A stretch of DNA of 64,000 nt from Apteryx mantelli (taxonomy: Eukaryota; Chordata; Aves; Apterygiformes; Apterygidae): the NCBI RefSeq assembly GCF_036417845.1, contig NW_027118693.1, positions 3,420,001 to 3,484,000 of the forward strand. Reading direction: 5' to 3'. Of the stretch, positions 33,601 through 47,200 are shown piece by piece. The notes beneath the pieces are model-generated. The model ran no database searches. It was given only the letters and a program-made list of their open reading frames with translations, and was not told the DNA's origin. The stretch's first letter is position 1, and each line of letters starts with the position of its first letter. The position numbers and the translations under genes were made by a program.

Positions 33601-34483
33601 TTGTTCTGCTCCCAAACGCTTCCATCCTTCTACCTCTTCCTTAGGTGTTGCTTGGTGTTCTTTCTCCAGTTCTTCTATAGTTTCAGTCATTACCATTTCT
33701 TCTCGTGGCCCGAGTTTGGTAGGCAGTGGTTGTAGGGCAGCTGCTTTTGCTGTGGCATCAGCAAGGTTATTTCCCTTAGTTATATCCAAAGCGTCTCGTT
33801 GGTGAGCCCTCTGATACAGGACTGCTAACTGCAGAGATTTTTCCAAAGCCCTTAATAACTCTACAATCTGATCTCGGAGGGCTACTTGATGTCCTGCCAT
33901 GGTCAAAACCCCTTTTTCTCTCCAAATTATTCCCGTTGCAAATATCACTCCCAAAGCGTATTTGGAGTCCATATAGATATTAGCAGTCTTATTCATGGCT
34001 ATAATACATGCTCGGGTTAAGGCTATCAATTCCACCGCCTGAGCCCCAAAAGATCCTGGAAGGGATCCCACTTCCAGCACTATATATACATTGCGTAGTT
34101 ACTGCATACCCAGCAACCCTTCGACCCTTTTCATAGTATGATGATCCATCACAGAACAATATTAAATCCGGATTGTGCAGGGGCTCTTCTTCCACAGTAG
34201 GCAGAACAGTCAGCCTCAAATCTATTGTTTCCAAGCAATTGTGAAATAATTTTTCCTTAGCTTGCAGTATTTCTGGTAACAGAGTAGCTGGGTTTAGCAT
34301 ATCACACTGTTCTAACATTACATTTGGTTCAGTGAGCAAAACTAGCTCATACTGATAAGCTATCGCATGCCAGCACCGGGCAGTTTTGTGAACTAGCACA
34401 CTGCTTGTGATTCCCTTTCGTTCATTCAGATATAACACAAAGGGCTTACCAGAGTCCGGTAAAGCTAGAGCGGGAGCTTCCAT
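33601..34483 (-). pseudogene. RT connection and RNase H of gamma-like ERV
   Basis: The frame 34483-33989 carries the end of reverse transcriptase and the RNase H start (FCDGSS, residues 110-115). A frameshift near 34080 continues RNase H in the next frame: E in AVELIALTRA, D in YMDSKYALG, and D in NLADATAKAA. These are the acidic residues expected for a retroviral RNase H. The integrase zinc finger follows in the same frame. Confidence 0.85.
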
Positions 34484-34489
34484 AACTTC

Positions 34490-35325
34490 CTGCTTTAACT
34501 CTTAAATGCTTTTTCCACCTCTGGAGTCCACACCATTAAATCTGGTTCACTATCCTTAGTTAACTGTGTTAATACCTTTGCTTTTTCACTAAATCCGGGT
34601 ATCCAATACCTATTAAATCCTATTGCACCTAAAAAGGCCCTAACCTGCCTTTTCATCTGAAGGACTAGTATTTCCTGGCTTGCTTGTATTCACTCCGATG
34701 AGATCAATCTCTCTCCTGACCGAATTATCATTCCCAAATAATTAACTTGTTGCTGGCACAACTGCCTTTTGGCAAGGGAGACTTTATGCACCTTTTCCGC
34801 TGGGGCACACAACAATGTTTTACTATCTGGCTAACAAATATCACAATCAGTACTCGCAATCAACAAGTCATCTATATATTGTATCAGTTTAGGGATGGTT
34901 TTTGACAGCATAATCGTTTGTAAATCTCTTTTCAATATTCTCGAAAACAGTGTGGAAGAATCCATGAATCTTTGTGGCAGTCTGGTCCATGCACACTGCT
35001 GTGCTTTCCAAGTAAAGGCAAAGAGGAACTGTGACTCTTCATGGACTGGTATAGTAAAGAAAGCTGCCGTTAGATCCACAACAGTAAAACAGTTTGCATC
35101 TGAGGGAATTTCCGTAAGGACTTGGATCACATCAGGGACCACAGGGTGTGGTAGATCCACTATTTTATTAATTGCTTGCAAATCTTGTACAAAGCGGTAT
35201 ACCAGTTCCCCATTTGGGTCCAGTTTTGGTTTCTTCACAGGCAATACAGGGGTATTACAAGGGGAAGTACATTGTACTATAATTCCATTCTTAATCAAAT
35301 CAGCAATCACAGGCTCAAATCCCTG
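34490..35325 (-). pseudogene. Reverse transcriptase of gamma-like ERV
   Basis: The frame 35310-34831 holds the fingers and palm: TPVLPVKKP near residues 20-28, the first catalytic Asp at 79 (VVDLTAAF), and YIDD at 145-148 (plus-strand 34867-34878). The domain continues below 34831 in broken frames with stops. Its N-terminus, together with protease and nucleocapsid, is missing; capsid-like gag sequence lies within about 100 bases upstream. Confidence 0.88.
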
Positions 35326-35389
35326 TTCAGCCTCCCAGGAAAGGCGGGTGCTGTTTTACACCCATTCCTGCTCTTCTGGTCCCTCTTCC

Positions 35390-36100
35390 TCTTTGACCTC
35401 ATCCACTCACATTTATTCCCTTTCCTTTCATCTTTGGAATTCCTCCCAGCGCTGCTGACAACATACTCACTTCCTCCCGCTTTCGCCTTTCCTTCTCCTT
35501 CCTTTCTTTTGCTGATCTTCCATCGTATATGAAAGTTGATAACGATAGTATCGTCTGTAAATTCTCTCCCCGCCACCCGGGAGCATGTTTTCTGAAATAC
35601 TCGTGGATATCTGGTGCTGCTTGCTGGACCAATACGCTCGCTGCCAGCTTTTCATTAACATTTTCCACAGACATCCCTCCATAGCATAAGAGCATAGTTT
35701 GCTGCAAGCAGACTGTTTCAAAAATTGAGTGTTCCTCAGATTTTTGCTAACGCTAGTACCTTTTCTGAGATAACACCCATTTGCCCGGCAGTTCTTATAG
35801 CTAAAACCAGATTTTGGCATGCCATTTCACATGCTGCCCAATCATTTGTATTATTATAATCCCAATTCGGATCTACTCGTCAAGGTTGTCGGTTTCTATC
35901 TCAGTCTGCCAATTCCCTATCCTTTTCCCAATATCCGTTCTCTATCCCCTGGCTAAAATATCTGTTGTAACAATACTTGAACATCCCCCTAACAAATGGG
36001 ATGTCCCTTTACTATTGCAGAAAAAGGTCGAGCTGCCTTCTCCGGGTCCTCCCACACCCGGGGCATTTGCTGTGCCCATTGAAGTAGATCTCCGGGAGCC
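35390..36100 (-). pseudogene. Gag capsid remnant of gamma-like ERV
   Basis: Minus-strand frames include a segment near 36070-35960 that reads like the N-terminal capsid of gamma-type gag (DPEKAARPFSAIVKGHP). Then 35707-35399 carries PDIHEYFRKHAPGW followed by the highly charged KERKEKERRKREE helix that ends capsid in this group. Stops and frame changes intervene. Matrix and nucleocapsid are not seen: capsid starts within about 100 bases of the LTR and joins almost directly to reverse transcriptase. Confidence 0.65.
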
Positions 36101-36185
36101 CGCGGCCGATAAACATAGGCATGCAAGACCAGTGCCAGTGCTCACCAGATGGGAACCTCGCTGTGTTCTGTCTGGGGTGCCAAAC

Positions 36186-36335
36186 AGATAAAATAATCTG
36201 TTCTGTTTTGTTTGCTCTTGGGTACTGGTAATGAGCAGCAGGAGTCGTATTTCTCAGTTTTTAAGTATTATTGCTGGCAATAAGATCCTTCTTGTGCTCT
36301 CAGCCAGGTACTGAGAAAACAGGATTTCCCATGAA
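36186..36335 (-). mobile_element. Truncated 5' LTR of gamma-like ERV
   Basis: It matches the first part of 31200-31330 (AATGAGCAGCAGGAGTC followed by ATTTCT and the ..TAAG.T region). About 150 of the expected 507 bases remain. The promoter-bearing U3 end is missing. On the minus strand just inside it, TGGCACCCCAGACAG at about 36168-36182 is in the right place for a primer-binding site, but I cannot assign a tRNA. Confidence 0.75.
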
Positions 36336-36344
36336 GCTGTGAAA

Positions 36345-36548
36345 CCTTCTGCCTGCTAGGGGCCTATCAGACCCGGAGGCAAAAGGGAACTCACATCCGC
36401 ATGGAAACCATGTGCTTCCTGCTAGCCTATAAGGTACAGGGGCACAATGACATCAAATCGACAAAGAGGAGACATAAACATACTGTGGGACTATGTGGTG
36501 CTGAGGCAGAAGTAAACTGACAGGTAAATCCAGCAACAAAGGGCCCAG
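36345..36548 (+). repeat. Decayed edge monomers of the 65-bp satellite
   Basis: Recognisable but diverged pieces of the satellite appear: GGGCCTATCAG near 36359, GCTAGCCTATAAGG near 36421, CACAATGACATCA near 36442, and GCTGAGGCAGAAGT near 36499. At 36549 the monomers become nearly uniform. Decay at the rim of a homogenised core is the usual pattern for tandem arrays. Confidence 0.75.
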
Positions 36549-37746
36549 CACTGGCCTATCAGGCACTCAGCCACAAGTGACATCACAACCACAAACTGCA
36601 CCCACAGCACCAGCACTGGCCTATCAGGCACTCAGCCACAAGTGACATCACAAACACAAACTGCACCCACAGCACCAGCACTGGCCTATCAGGCACTCAG
36701 CCACAAGTGACATCACAAACACAAACTGCACCCACAGCACCAGCACTGGCCTATCAGGCACTGAGCTACAAGTGACCTCATAATCACAAACTCCACCCAC
36801 ATCACCAGCACTGGCCTATCAGGCACTGAGACAGAAGTGACCTCACAACCACAAACTGCAGTCATGTAACTAGTACTGGCCAATCAGGCTGGAGACACAA
36901 GTGACATCACAAACACAAACTGCACCCACATCACCAGCACTGGCCTATCAGGCACTGAGCCACAAGTGACATCACAACCACAAACTGCACCCACATCACC
37001 AACACTGGCCTAGCAGGCACTGAGCCACAAGTGACATCACAACCATAAACTCCACCCACATCACCAGCACGGGCCTATCAGACACTCAGCCACAAGTGAC
37101 ATCACAAACACAAACTCCACCCACAGCACCAGCACTGGCCTATCAGGCACTCAGCCACAAGTGACATCACAAACCGCAAACGCCACCCACAGGAACAGCA
37201 CTGGTCTATCAGGCACTCAGCGTCAAGTGACATCACAACCACAAATTCCACCCACAGCACCAGCACTGGCCTATCAGGCACTCAGACACAAGTGACATCA
37301 CAAACAAAAACTGCACCCACAGCACCAGCACTGGCCTATCAGGCACTGAGCCACAAGTGACATCACAAACACAAACTCCACCCACAGCACCAGCACTGGC
37401 CTATCAGGCACTCAGCCACAAGTGACATCACAACCACAACCTGCAGCCACAGCACCATCACTGGCCTATCAGGCACTGAGACACAAGGGACATCACAAAC
37501 ACAAACTCCACCCACAGGACCAGCACTGGCCTATCAGGCACTGAGCCACAAGTGACATCACAACCACAAATTGCACCCACAGCACCAGCACTGGCCTATC
37601 AGGCACTGAGTCACAAGCGACATCACAACCACAAACTCCACCCACAGCACCAGCACTGGCCTATCAGGCACTGAGCCACAAGTGACATCACAACCACAAA
37701 TTCCACCCACAGCACCAGCACTGGCCTTTCAGGCACTCAGCCACAA

Positions 37747-40700
37747 GTGACATCACAAGCACAAACTGAACCCACGCATCAGCACTGGCCTATCAGGCAC
37801 TCAGCCACAAGTGACCTAACAACCACAAACTGCACCCACAGCACCAGCACTGGCCTATCAGGCACTGAGTCACAAGCGACATCACAACCACAAACTCCAC
37901 CCACAGCACCAGCACTGGCCTATCAGGCACTGAGCCACAAGTGACATCACAACCACAAATTGCACCCACAGCACCAGCACTGGCCTATCAGGCACTGAGT
38001 CACAAGCGACATCACAACCACAAACTCCACCCACAGCACCAGCACTGGCCTATCAGGCACTGAGCCACAAGTGACATCACAACCACAAATTCCACCCACA
38101 GCACCAGCACTGGCCTTTCAGGCACTCAGCCACAAGTGACATCACAAGCACAAATTGAACCCACGCATCAGCACTGGCCTATCAGGCACTCAGCCACAAG
38201 TGACCTAACAACCACAAACTGCACCCACAGCACCAGCACTGGCCTATCAGGCACTCAGCCACAAGTGACCTCACAACCATAACCTGCACCCACAGCACCA
38301 GCACTGGCCTATCAGGCACTGACCCACAAGTGACCTCACAGCCACAAACTGTACCCACAACACCAGCACTGGCCTATCAGGCACTCAGCCACAAGTGACA
38401 TCACAACCACAAACCCCACCCAGAGGACCGGCACTGGCCTATCAGGCACTCAGCCACAAGTGACATCACAACCACAAACTCCACCCACATCACCAGCACT
38501 GGCCTATCAGGCACTCAGCCACAAGTGACCTAACAACCATAACCTGCACCCACAGCACCAGCACTGGCCTATCAGGCACTGAGCCACAAGTGACATCACA
38601 AGCACAAACTCCACCCACAGCACCAGCACTGGCCTATCAGGCACTCAGCCACAAGTGACATCACAACCACAAACTCCACCCACAGCACCAGCACTGGCCT
38701 ATCAGGCACTCAGCCACAAGTGACATCACAAACACAAACTGCACCCACAGCACCAGCACTGGCCTATCAGGCACTCAGCCACAAGTGACATCGCAAACAC
38801 AAACTGCACCCACAGGACCAGCACTGGCCTATCAGGCACTGAGCCACAAGTGACATCACAAACACAATCTCCACCCACAGCACCAGCACTGGCCTATCAG
38901 GCACTGACCCACAAGTGACATCACAACCACAAATTCCACCCACAGCACCAGCACTGGCCTATCAGACACTGAGCCGCAAGTGACATCATAAACAAAAATA
39001 GCACGCACATCACCAGCACTGACCTATCAGGCACTGAGCCACAAGTGACATCACAACCATAACCTGCACAAACAGCACCAGCACTGGCCTATCAGGCAGT
39101 CAGCCACAAGTGACATCACAAACACAATCTCCACCCACAGCACCAGCACTGGCCTATCAGGCACTCAGCCACAAGTGACACCACAACCACAAACTGCACC
39201 CACAGGACCAGCACTGGCCTATCAGGCACTCAGCCACAAGTGACATCACAACCATAACCTGCACCCACAGCACCAGCACTGGCCTATCAGGCACTGAGCC
39301 ACAAGTGACCTCACAGCCACAAACTGTACCCACAGCACCAGCACTGGCCTATCAGGCACTCAGCCACAAGTGACATCACAACCACAAACCCCACCCACAG
39401 CACCAGCACTGCCCTATCAGGCACTGACCCACAAGTGACATCACAAACACAATCTCCACCCACAGCACCAACACTTGCCTATCAGGCACTGAGCTACAAG
39501 TGACATCACAAACACAAACTGCAGCCACATCACCAGCACTGGCCTATCAGGCACTCAGCCACAAGTGACACCACAACCACAAACCCCACCCACATCACCA
39601 GCACTGGCCTATCAGGCACAGAGACACAAGGGACATCACAAACACAAACTCCACCCACAGCACCAGCACTGGCCTATCAGGCACTCAGCCACAAGTGACA
39701 TCACAAACACAAACCCCACCCACAGCACCAGCACTGGCCTATCAGGCACTGACCCACAAGTGACATCACAAACACAAACTGCACCCACAGCACCAGCACT
39801 GGCCTATCAGGCACTGAGCCACAAGTGACATCACAACCACAAACTGCACCCACAGCACCAGCACTGGCCTATCAGACACTGAGCCACAAGTGACATCATA
39901 AACACAAATAGCACGCACATCACCAGCACTGGCCTATCAGGCACTGAGCCACAAGTGACCTCACAAACATAACCTGCACACACAGCACCAGCACTGGCCT
40001 ATCAGGCACTCAGCCACAAGTGACATCACAAACAAAAACTGCACCCACAGCACCAGCACTGGCCTATCAGGCACTCAGCCACAAGTGACATCACAAACAC
40101 AATCTCCACCCACAGCACCAGCACTGGCCTATCAGGCACTGAGCCACAAGTGACATCACAACCACAAACTGCACCCACAGCACCAGCACTGGCCTATCAG
40201 GCACTCAGCCACAAGTGACATCACAAACAAAAACTGCACCCACAGCACCAGCACTGGCCTATCAGGCACTGACCCACAAGTGACATCACAATCACAAACT
40301 GCACCCACAGCACCAGCACTGGCCTATCAGGCACTCAGACACAAGTGACATCACAAACAAAAACTGCACCCACAGCACCAGCACTGGCCTATCAGGCACT
40401 CAGCCACAAGTGACATCACAAGAACAAACTCCACCCACAGCACCAGCACTGGCCTATCAGGCACAGAGCTACAAGTGACCTCACAACCACAAACTGTACT
40501 CACAGCACCAGCACTGGCCTAGCTGGCACTGAGCCACAAGTGACATCACAACCACAAACTCCACCCACAGCACCAGCACTGGCCTATCAGGCACTGAGCC
40601 ACAAGTGACATCACAACCACAAACTGCACCCACAGCACCAGCACTGGCCTATCAGGCACTGAGCCACAAGTGACATCACAACCACAAACTCCACCCACAG

Positions 40701-43700
40701 CACCAGCACTGGCCTATCAGGCACTGAGCCACAAGTGACATCACAAACACAAACTCCACCCACAGCACCAGCACTGGCCTATCAGGCACTGAGCCACAAG
40801 TGACATCACAACCACAAACTCCACCCACATCACCAGCACTGGCCTATCAGGCACTCAGCCACAGGTGACATTACAACTACAAATTGTAGCCACAGGACCA
40901 GCACTGGCCTATCAGGCACTGAGCCACAAGTGACATCACAACCACAAATTCCACCAACATCACCAGCACTGGCCTATCAGGCACTCAGCCACAAGTGACA
41001 TCACAAGCACAAACTGAACCCACGCATCAGCACTGGCCTATCAGGCACTCAGCCACAAGTGACCTAACAACCACAAACTGCACCCACAGCACCAGCACTG
41101 GCCTATCAGGCACTGAGTCACAAGCGACATCACAACCACAAACTCCACCCACAGCACCAGCACTGGCCTATCAGGCACTGAGCCACAAGTGACATCACAA
41201 CCACAAATTGCACCCACAGCACCAGCACTGGCCTATCAGGCACTGAGTCACAAGCGACATCACAACCACAAACTCCACCCACAGCACCAGCACTGGCCTA
41301 TCAGGCACTGAGCCACAAGTGACATCACAACCACAAATTCCACCCACAGCACCAGCACTGGCCTTTCAGGCACTCAGCCACAAGTGACATCACAAGCACA
41401 AATTGAACCCACGCATCAGCACTGGCCTATCAGGCACTCAGCCACAAGTGACCTAACAACCACAAACTGCACCCACAGCACCAGCACTGGCCTATCAGGC
41501 ACTCAGCCACAAGTGACCTCACAACCATAACCTGCACCCACAGCACCAGCACTGGCCTATCAGGCACTGACCCACAAGTGACCTCACAGCCACAAACTGT
41601 ACCCACAACACCAGCACTGGCCTATCAGGCACTCAGCCACAAGTGACATCACAACCACAAACCCCACCCAGAGGACCGGCACTGGCCTATCAGGCACTCA
41701 GCCACAAGTGACATCACAACCACAAACTCCACCCACATCACCAGCACTGGCCTATCAGGCACTCAGCCACAAGTGACCTAACAACCATAACCTGCACCCA
41801 CAGCACCAGCACTGGCCTATCAGGCACTGAGCCACAAGTGACATCACAAGCACAAACTCCACCCACAGCACCAGCACTGGCCTATCAGGCACTCAGCCAC
41901 AAGTGACATCACAACCACAAACTCCACCCACAGCACCAGCACTGGCCTATCAGGCACTCAGCCACAAGTGACATCACAAACACAAACTGCACCCACAGCA
42001 CCAGCACTGGCCTATCAGGCACTCAGCCACAAGTGACATCGCAAACACAAACTGCACCCACAGGACCAGCACTGGCCTATCAGGCACTGAGCCACAAGTG
42101 ACATCACAAACACAATCTCCACCCACAGCACCAGCACTGGCCTATCAGGCACTGACCCACAAGTGACATCACAACCACAAATTCCACCCACAGCACCAGC
42201 ACTGGCCTATCAGACACTGAGCCGCAAGTGACATCATAAACAAAAATAGCACGCACATCACCAGCACTGACCTATCAGGCACTGAGCCACAAGTGACATC
42301 ACAACCATAACCTGCACAAACAGCACCAGCACTGGCCTATCAGGCAGTCAGCCACAAGTGACATCACAACCACAAACTCCACCCACAGCACCAGCACTGG
42401 CCTATCAGGCACTCAGCCACAAGTGACACCACAACCACAAACTGCACCCACAGGACCAGCACTGGCCTATCAGGCACTCAGCCACAAGTGACCTCACAAC
42501 CATAACCTGCACCCACAGCACCAGCACTGGCCTATCAGGCACTGAGCCACAAGTGACCTCACAGCCACAAACTGTACCCACAGCACCAGCACTGGCCTAT
42601 CAGGCACTCAGCCACAAGTGACATCACAACCACAAACCCCACCCACAGCACCAGCACTGCCCTATCAGGCACTGACCCACAAGTGACATCACAAACACAA
42701 TCTCCACCCACAGCACCAACACTTGCCTATCAGGCACTGAGCTACAAGTGACATCACAAACACAAACTGCAGCCACATCACCAGCACTGGCCTATCAGGC
42801 ACTCAGCCACAAGTGACACCACAACCACAAACCCCACCCACATCACCAGCACTGGCCTATCAGGCACAGAGACACAAGGGACATCACAAACACAAACTCC
42901 ACCCACAGCACCAGCACTGGCCTATCAGGCACTCAGCCACAAGTGACATCACAAACACAAACCCCACCCACAGCACCAGCACTGGCCTATCAGGCACTGA
43001 GCCACAAGTGACATCACAAACACAAACTGCACCCACAGCACCAGCACTGGCCTATCAGGCACTGAGCCACAAGTGACATCACAACCACAAACTGCACCCA
43101 CAGCACCAGCACTGGCCTATCAGACACTGAGCCACAAGTGACATCATAAACACAAATAGCACGCACATCACCAGCACTGGCCTATCAGGCACTGAGCCAC
43201 AAGTGACCTCACAAACATAACCTGCACACACAGCACCAGCACTGGCCTATCAGGCACTCAGCCACAAGTGACATCACAAACAAAAACTGCACCCACAGCA
43301 CCAGCACTGGCCTATCAGGCACTCAGCCACAAGTGACATCACAAACACAATCTCCACCCACAGCACCAGCACTGGCCTATCAGGCACTGAGCCACAAGTG
43401 ACATCACAACCACAAACTGCACCCACAGCACCAGCACTGGCCTATCAGGCACTCAGCCACAAGTGACATCACAAACAAAAACTGCACCCACAGCACCAGC
43501 ACTGGCCTATCAGGCACTGACCCACAAGTGACATCACAATCACAAACTGCACCCACAGCACCAGCACTGGCCTATCAGGCACTCAGACACAAGTGACATC
43601 ACAAACAAAAACTGCACCCACAGCACCAGCACTGGCCTATCAGGCACTCAGCCACAAGTGACATCACAAGAACAAACTCCACCCACAGCACCAGCACTGG

Positions 43701-44242
43701 CCTATCAGGCACAGAGCTACAAGTGACCTCACAACCACAAACTGTACTCACAGCACCAGCACTGGCCTAGCTGGCACTGAGCCACAAGTGACATCACAAC
43801 CACAAACTCCACCCACAGCACCAGCACTGGCCTATCAGGCACTGAGCCACAAGTGACATCACAACCACAAACTGCACCCACAGCACCAGCACTGGCCTAT
43901 CAGGCACTCAGACACAAGTGACATCACAACCACAAACTCCACCCACAGCACCAGCACTGGCCTATCAGGCACTGAGCCACAAGTGACATCACAAACACAA
44001 ACTCCACCCACAGCACCAGCACTGGCCTATCAGGCACTGAGCCACAAGTGACATCACAACCACAAACTCCACCCACATCACCAGCACTGGCCTATCAGGC
44101 ACTCAGCCACAGGTGACATTACAACTACAAATTGTAGCCACAGGACCAGCACTGGCCTATCAGGCACTGAGCCACAAGTGACATCACAACCACAAATTCC
44201 ACCAACATCACCAGCACTGGCCTATCAGGCACTCAGCCACAA
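37747..44242 (+). repeat. Two tandem 3248-bp (50-monomer) duplicons
   Basis: About 37747-40994 is repeated as 40995-44242. The marker monomer GAACCCACGCATCAG at about 37768 recurs 3248 bases on. A second marker pair at about 38140 and 41390, and the CACCACAACC... block at 39565 and 42813, have the same offset. Only scattered single-base differences are seen. 3248 is 50 monomers less two bases, accounted for by two 64-base monomers. Confidence 0.9.
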
Positions 44243-47200
44243 GTGACATCACAAACACAATCTCCACCCACATCACCAGCACTGGCCTATCAGGCACTCA
44301 GCCACAAGTGACACCACAACCACAAACCCCACCCACATCACCAGCACTGGCCTATCAGGCACAGAGACACAAGGGACATCACAAACACAAACTCCACCCA
44401 CAGCACCAGCACTGGCCTATCAGGCACTCAGCCACAAGTGACATCACAAACACAAACCCCACCCACAGCACCAGCACTGGCCTATCAGGCACTGACCCAC
44501 AAGTGACATCACAAACACAAACTGCACCCACAGCACCAGCACTGGCCTATCAGGCACTGAGCCACAAGTGACATCACAACCACAAACTGCACCCACAGCA
44601 CCAGCACTGGCCTATCAGACACTGAGCCACAAGTGACATCATAAACACAAATAGCACGCACATCACCAGCACTGGCCTATCAGGCACTGAGCCACAAGTG
44701 ACCTCACAAACATAACCTGCACACACAGCACCAGCACTGGCCTATCAGGCACTCAGCCACAAGTGACATCACAAACAAAAACTGCACCCACAGCACCAGC
44801 ACTGGCCTATCAGGCACTCAGCCACAAGTGACATCACAAACACAATCTCCACCCACAGCACCAGCACTGGCCTATCAGGCACTGAGCCACAAGTGACATC
44901 ACAACCACAAACTGCACCCACAGCACCAGCACTGGCCTATCAGGCACTCAGCCACAAGTGACATCACAAACAAAAACTGCACCCACAGCACCAGCACTGG
45001 CCTATCAGGCACTGACCCACAAGTGACATCACAATCACAAACTGCACCCACAGCACCAGCACTGGCCTATCAGGCACTCAGACACAAGTGACATCACAAA
45101 CAAAAACTGCACCCACAGCACCAGCACTGGCCTATCAGGCACTCAGCCACAAGTGACATCACAAGAACAAACTCCACCCACAGCACCAGCACTGGCCTAT
45201 CAGGCACAGAGCTACAAGTGACCTCACAACCACAAACTGTACTCACAGCACCAGCACTGGCCTAGCTGGCACTGAGCCACAAGTGACATCACAACCACAA
45301 ACTCCACCCACAGCACCAGCACTGGCCTATCAGGCACTGAGCCACAAGTGACATCACAACCACAAACTGCACCCACAGCACCAGCACTGGCCTATCAGGC
45401 ACTGAGCCACAAGTGACATCACAACCACAAACTCCACCCACAGCACCAGCACTGGCCTATCAGGCACTGAGCCACAAGTGACATCACAAACACAAACTCC
45501 ACCCACAGCACCAGCACTGGCCTATCAGGCACTGAGCCACAAGTGACATCACAACCACAAACTCCACCCACATCACCAGCACTGGCCTATCAGGCACTCA
45601 GCCACAGGTGACATTACAACTACAAATTGTAGCCACAGGACCAGCACTGGCCTATCAGGCACTGAGCCACAAGTGACATCACAACCACAAATTCCACCAA
45701 CATCACCAGCACTGGCCTATCAGGCACTCAGCCACAAGTGACATCACAAGCACAAACTGAACCCACGCATCAGCACTGGCCTATCAGGCACTCAGCCACA
45801 AGTGACCTAACAACCACAAACTGCACCCACAGCACCAGCACTGGCCTATCAGGCACTGAGTCACAAGCGACATCACAACCACAAACTCCACCCACAGCAC
45901 CAGCACTGGCCTATCAGGCACTGAGCCACAAGTGACATCACAACCACAAATTGCACCCACAGCACCAGCACTGGCCTATCAGGCACTGAGTCACAAGCGA
46001 CATCACAACCACAAACTCCACCCACAGCACCAGCACTGGCCTATCAGGCACTGAGCCACAAGTGACATCACAACCACAAATTCCACCCACAGCACCAGCA
46101 CTGGCCTTTCAGGCACTCAGCCACAAGTGACATCACAAGCACAAATTGAACCCACGCATCAGCACTGGCCTATCAGGCACTCAGCCACAAGTGACCTAAC
46201 AACCACAAACTGCACCCACAGCACCAGCACTGGCCTATCAGGCACTCAGCCACAAGTGACCTCACAACCATAACCTGCACCCACAGCACCAGCACTGGCC
46301 TATCAGGCACTGACCCACAAGTGACCTCACAGCCACAAACTGTACCCACAACACCAGCACTGGCCTATCAGGCACTCAGCCACAAGTGACATCACAACCA
46401 CAAACCCCACCCAGAGGACCGGCACTGGCCTATCAGGCACTCAGCCACAAGTGACATCACAACCACAAACTCCACCCACATCACCAGCACTGGCCTATCA
46501 GGCACTCAGCCACAAGTGACCTAACAACCATAACCTGCACCCACAGCACCAGCACTGGCCTATCAGGCACTGAGCCACAAGTGACATCACAAGCACAAAC
46601 TCCACCCACAGCACCAGCACTGGCCTATCAGGCACTCAGCCACAAGTGACATCACAACCACAAACTCCACCCACAGCACCAGCACTGGCCTATCAGGCAC
46701 TCAGCCACAAGTGACATCACAAACACAAACTGCACCCACAGCACCAGCACTGGCCTATCAGGCACTCAGCCACAAGTGACATCGCAAACACAAACTGCAC
46801 CCACAGGACCAGCACTGGCCTATCAGGCACTGAGCCACAAGTGACATCACAAACACAATCTCCACCCACAGCACCAGCACTGGCCTATCAGGCACTGACC
46901 CACAAGTGACATCACAACCACAAATTCCACCCACAGCACCAGCACTGGCCTATCAGACACTGAGCCGCAAGTGACATCATAAACAAAAATAGCACGCACA
47001 TCACCAGCACTGACCTATCAGGCACTGAGCCACAAGTGACATCACAACCATAACCTGCACAAACAGCACCAGCACTGGCCTATCAGGCAGTCAGCCACAA
47101 GTGACATCACAACCACAAACTCCACCCACAGCACCAGCACTGGCCTATCAGGCACTCAGCCACAAGTGACACCACAACCACAAACTGCACCCACAGGACC

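Larger units (their letters stand above)
31200..36335 (-). mobile_element. Gamma-like (class I) endogenous retrovirus, decayed
   Basis: A minus-strand provirus in the order 5' LTR remnant, gag capsid, reverse transcriptase, RNase H, integrase, env and complete 3' LTR. It is about 5.1 kb, well below full size. Matrix, nucleocapsid, protease and most of env are missing, and several stops and frameshifts are present. A gamma-type affiliation is suggested by the pol segments, by the charged C-terminal capsid helix and by a CxxC motif in the env surface part. The element is inactive. Its right end is cut within the 5' LTR, where satellite-derived sequence begins. Confidence 0.9.
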
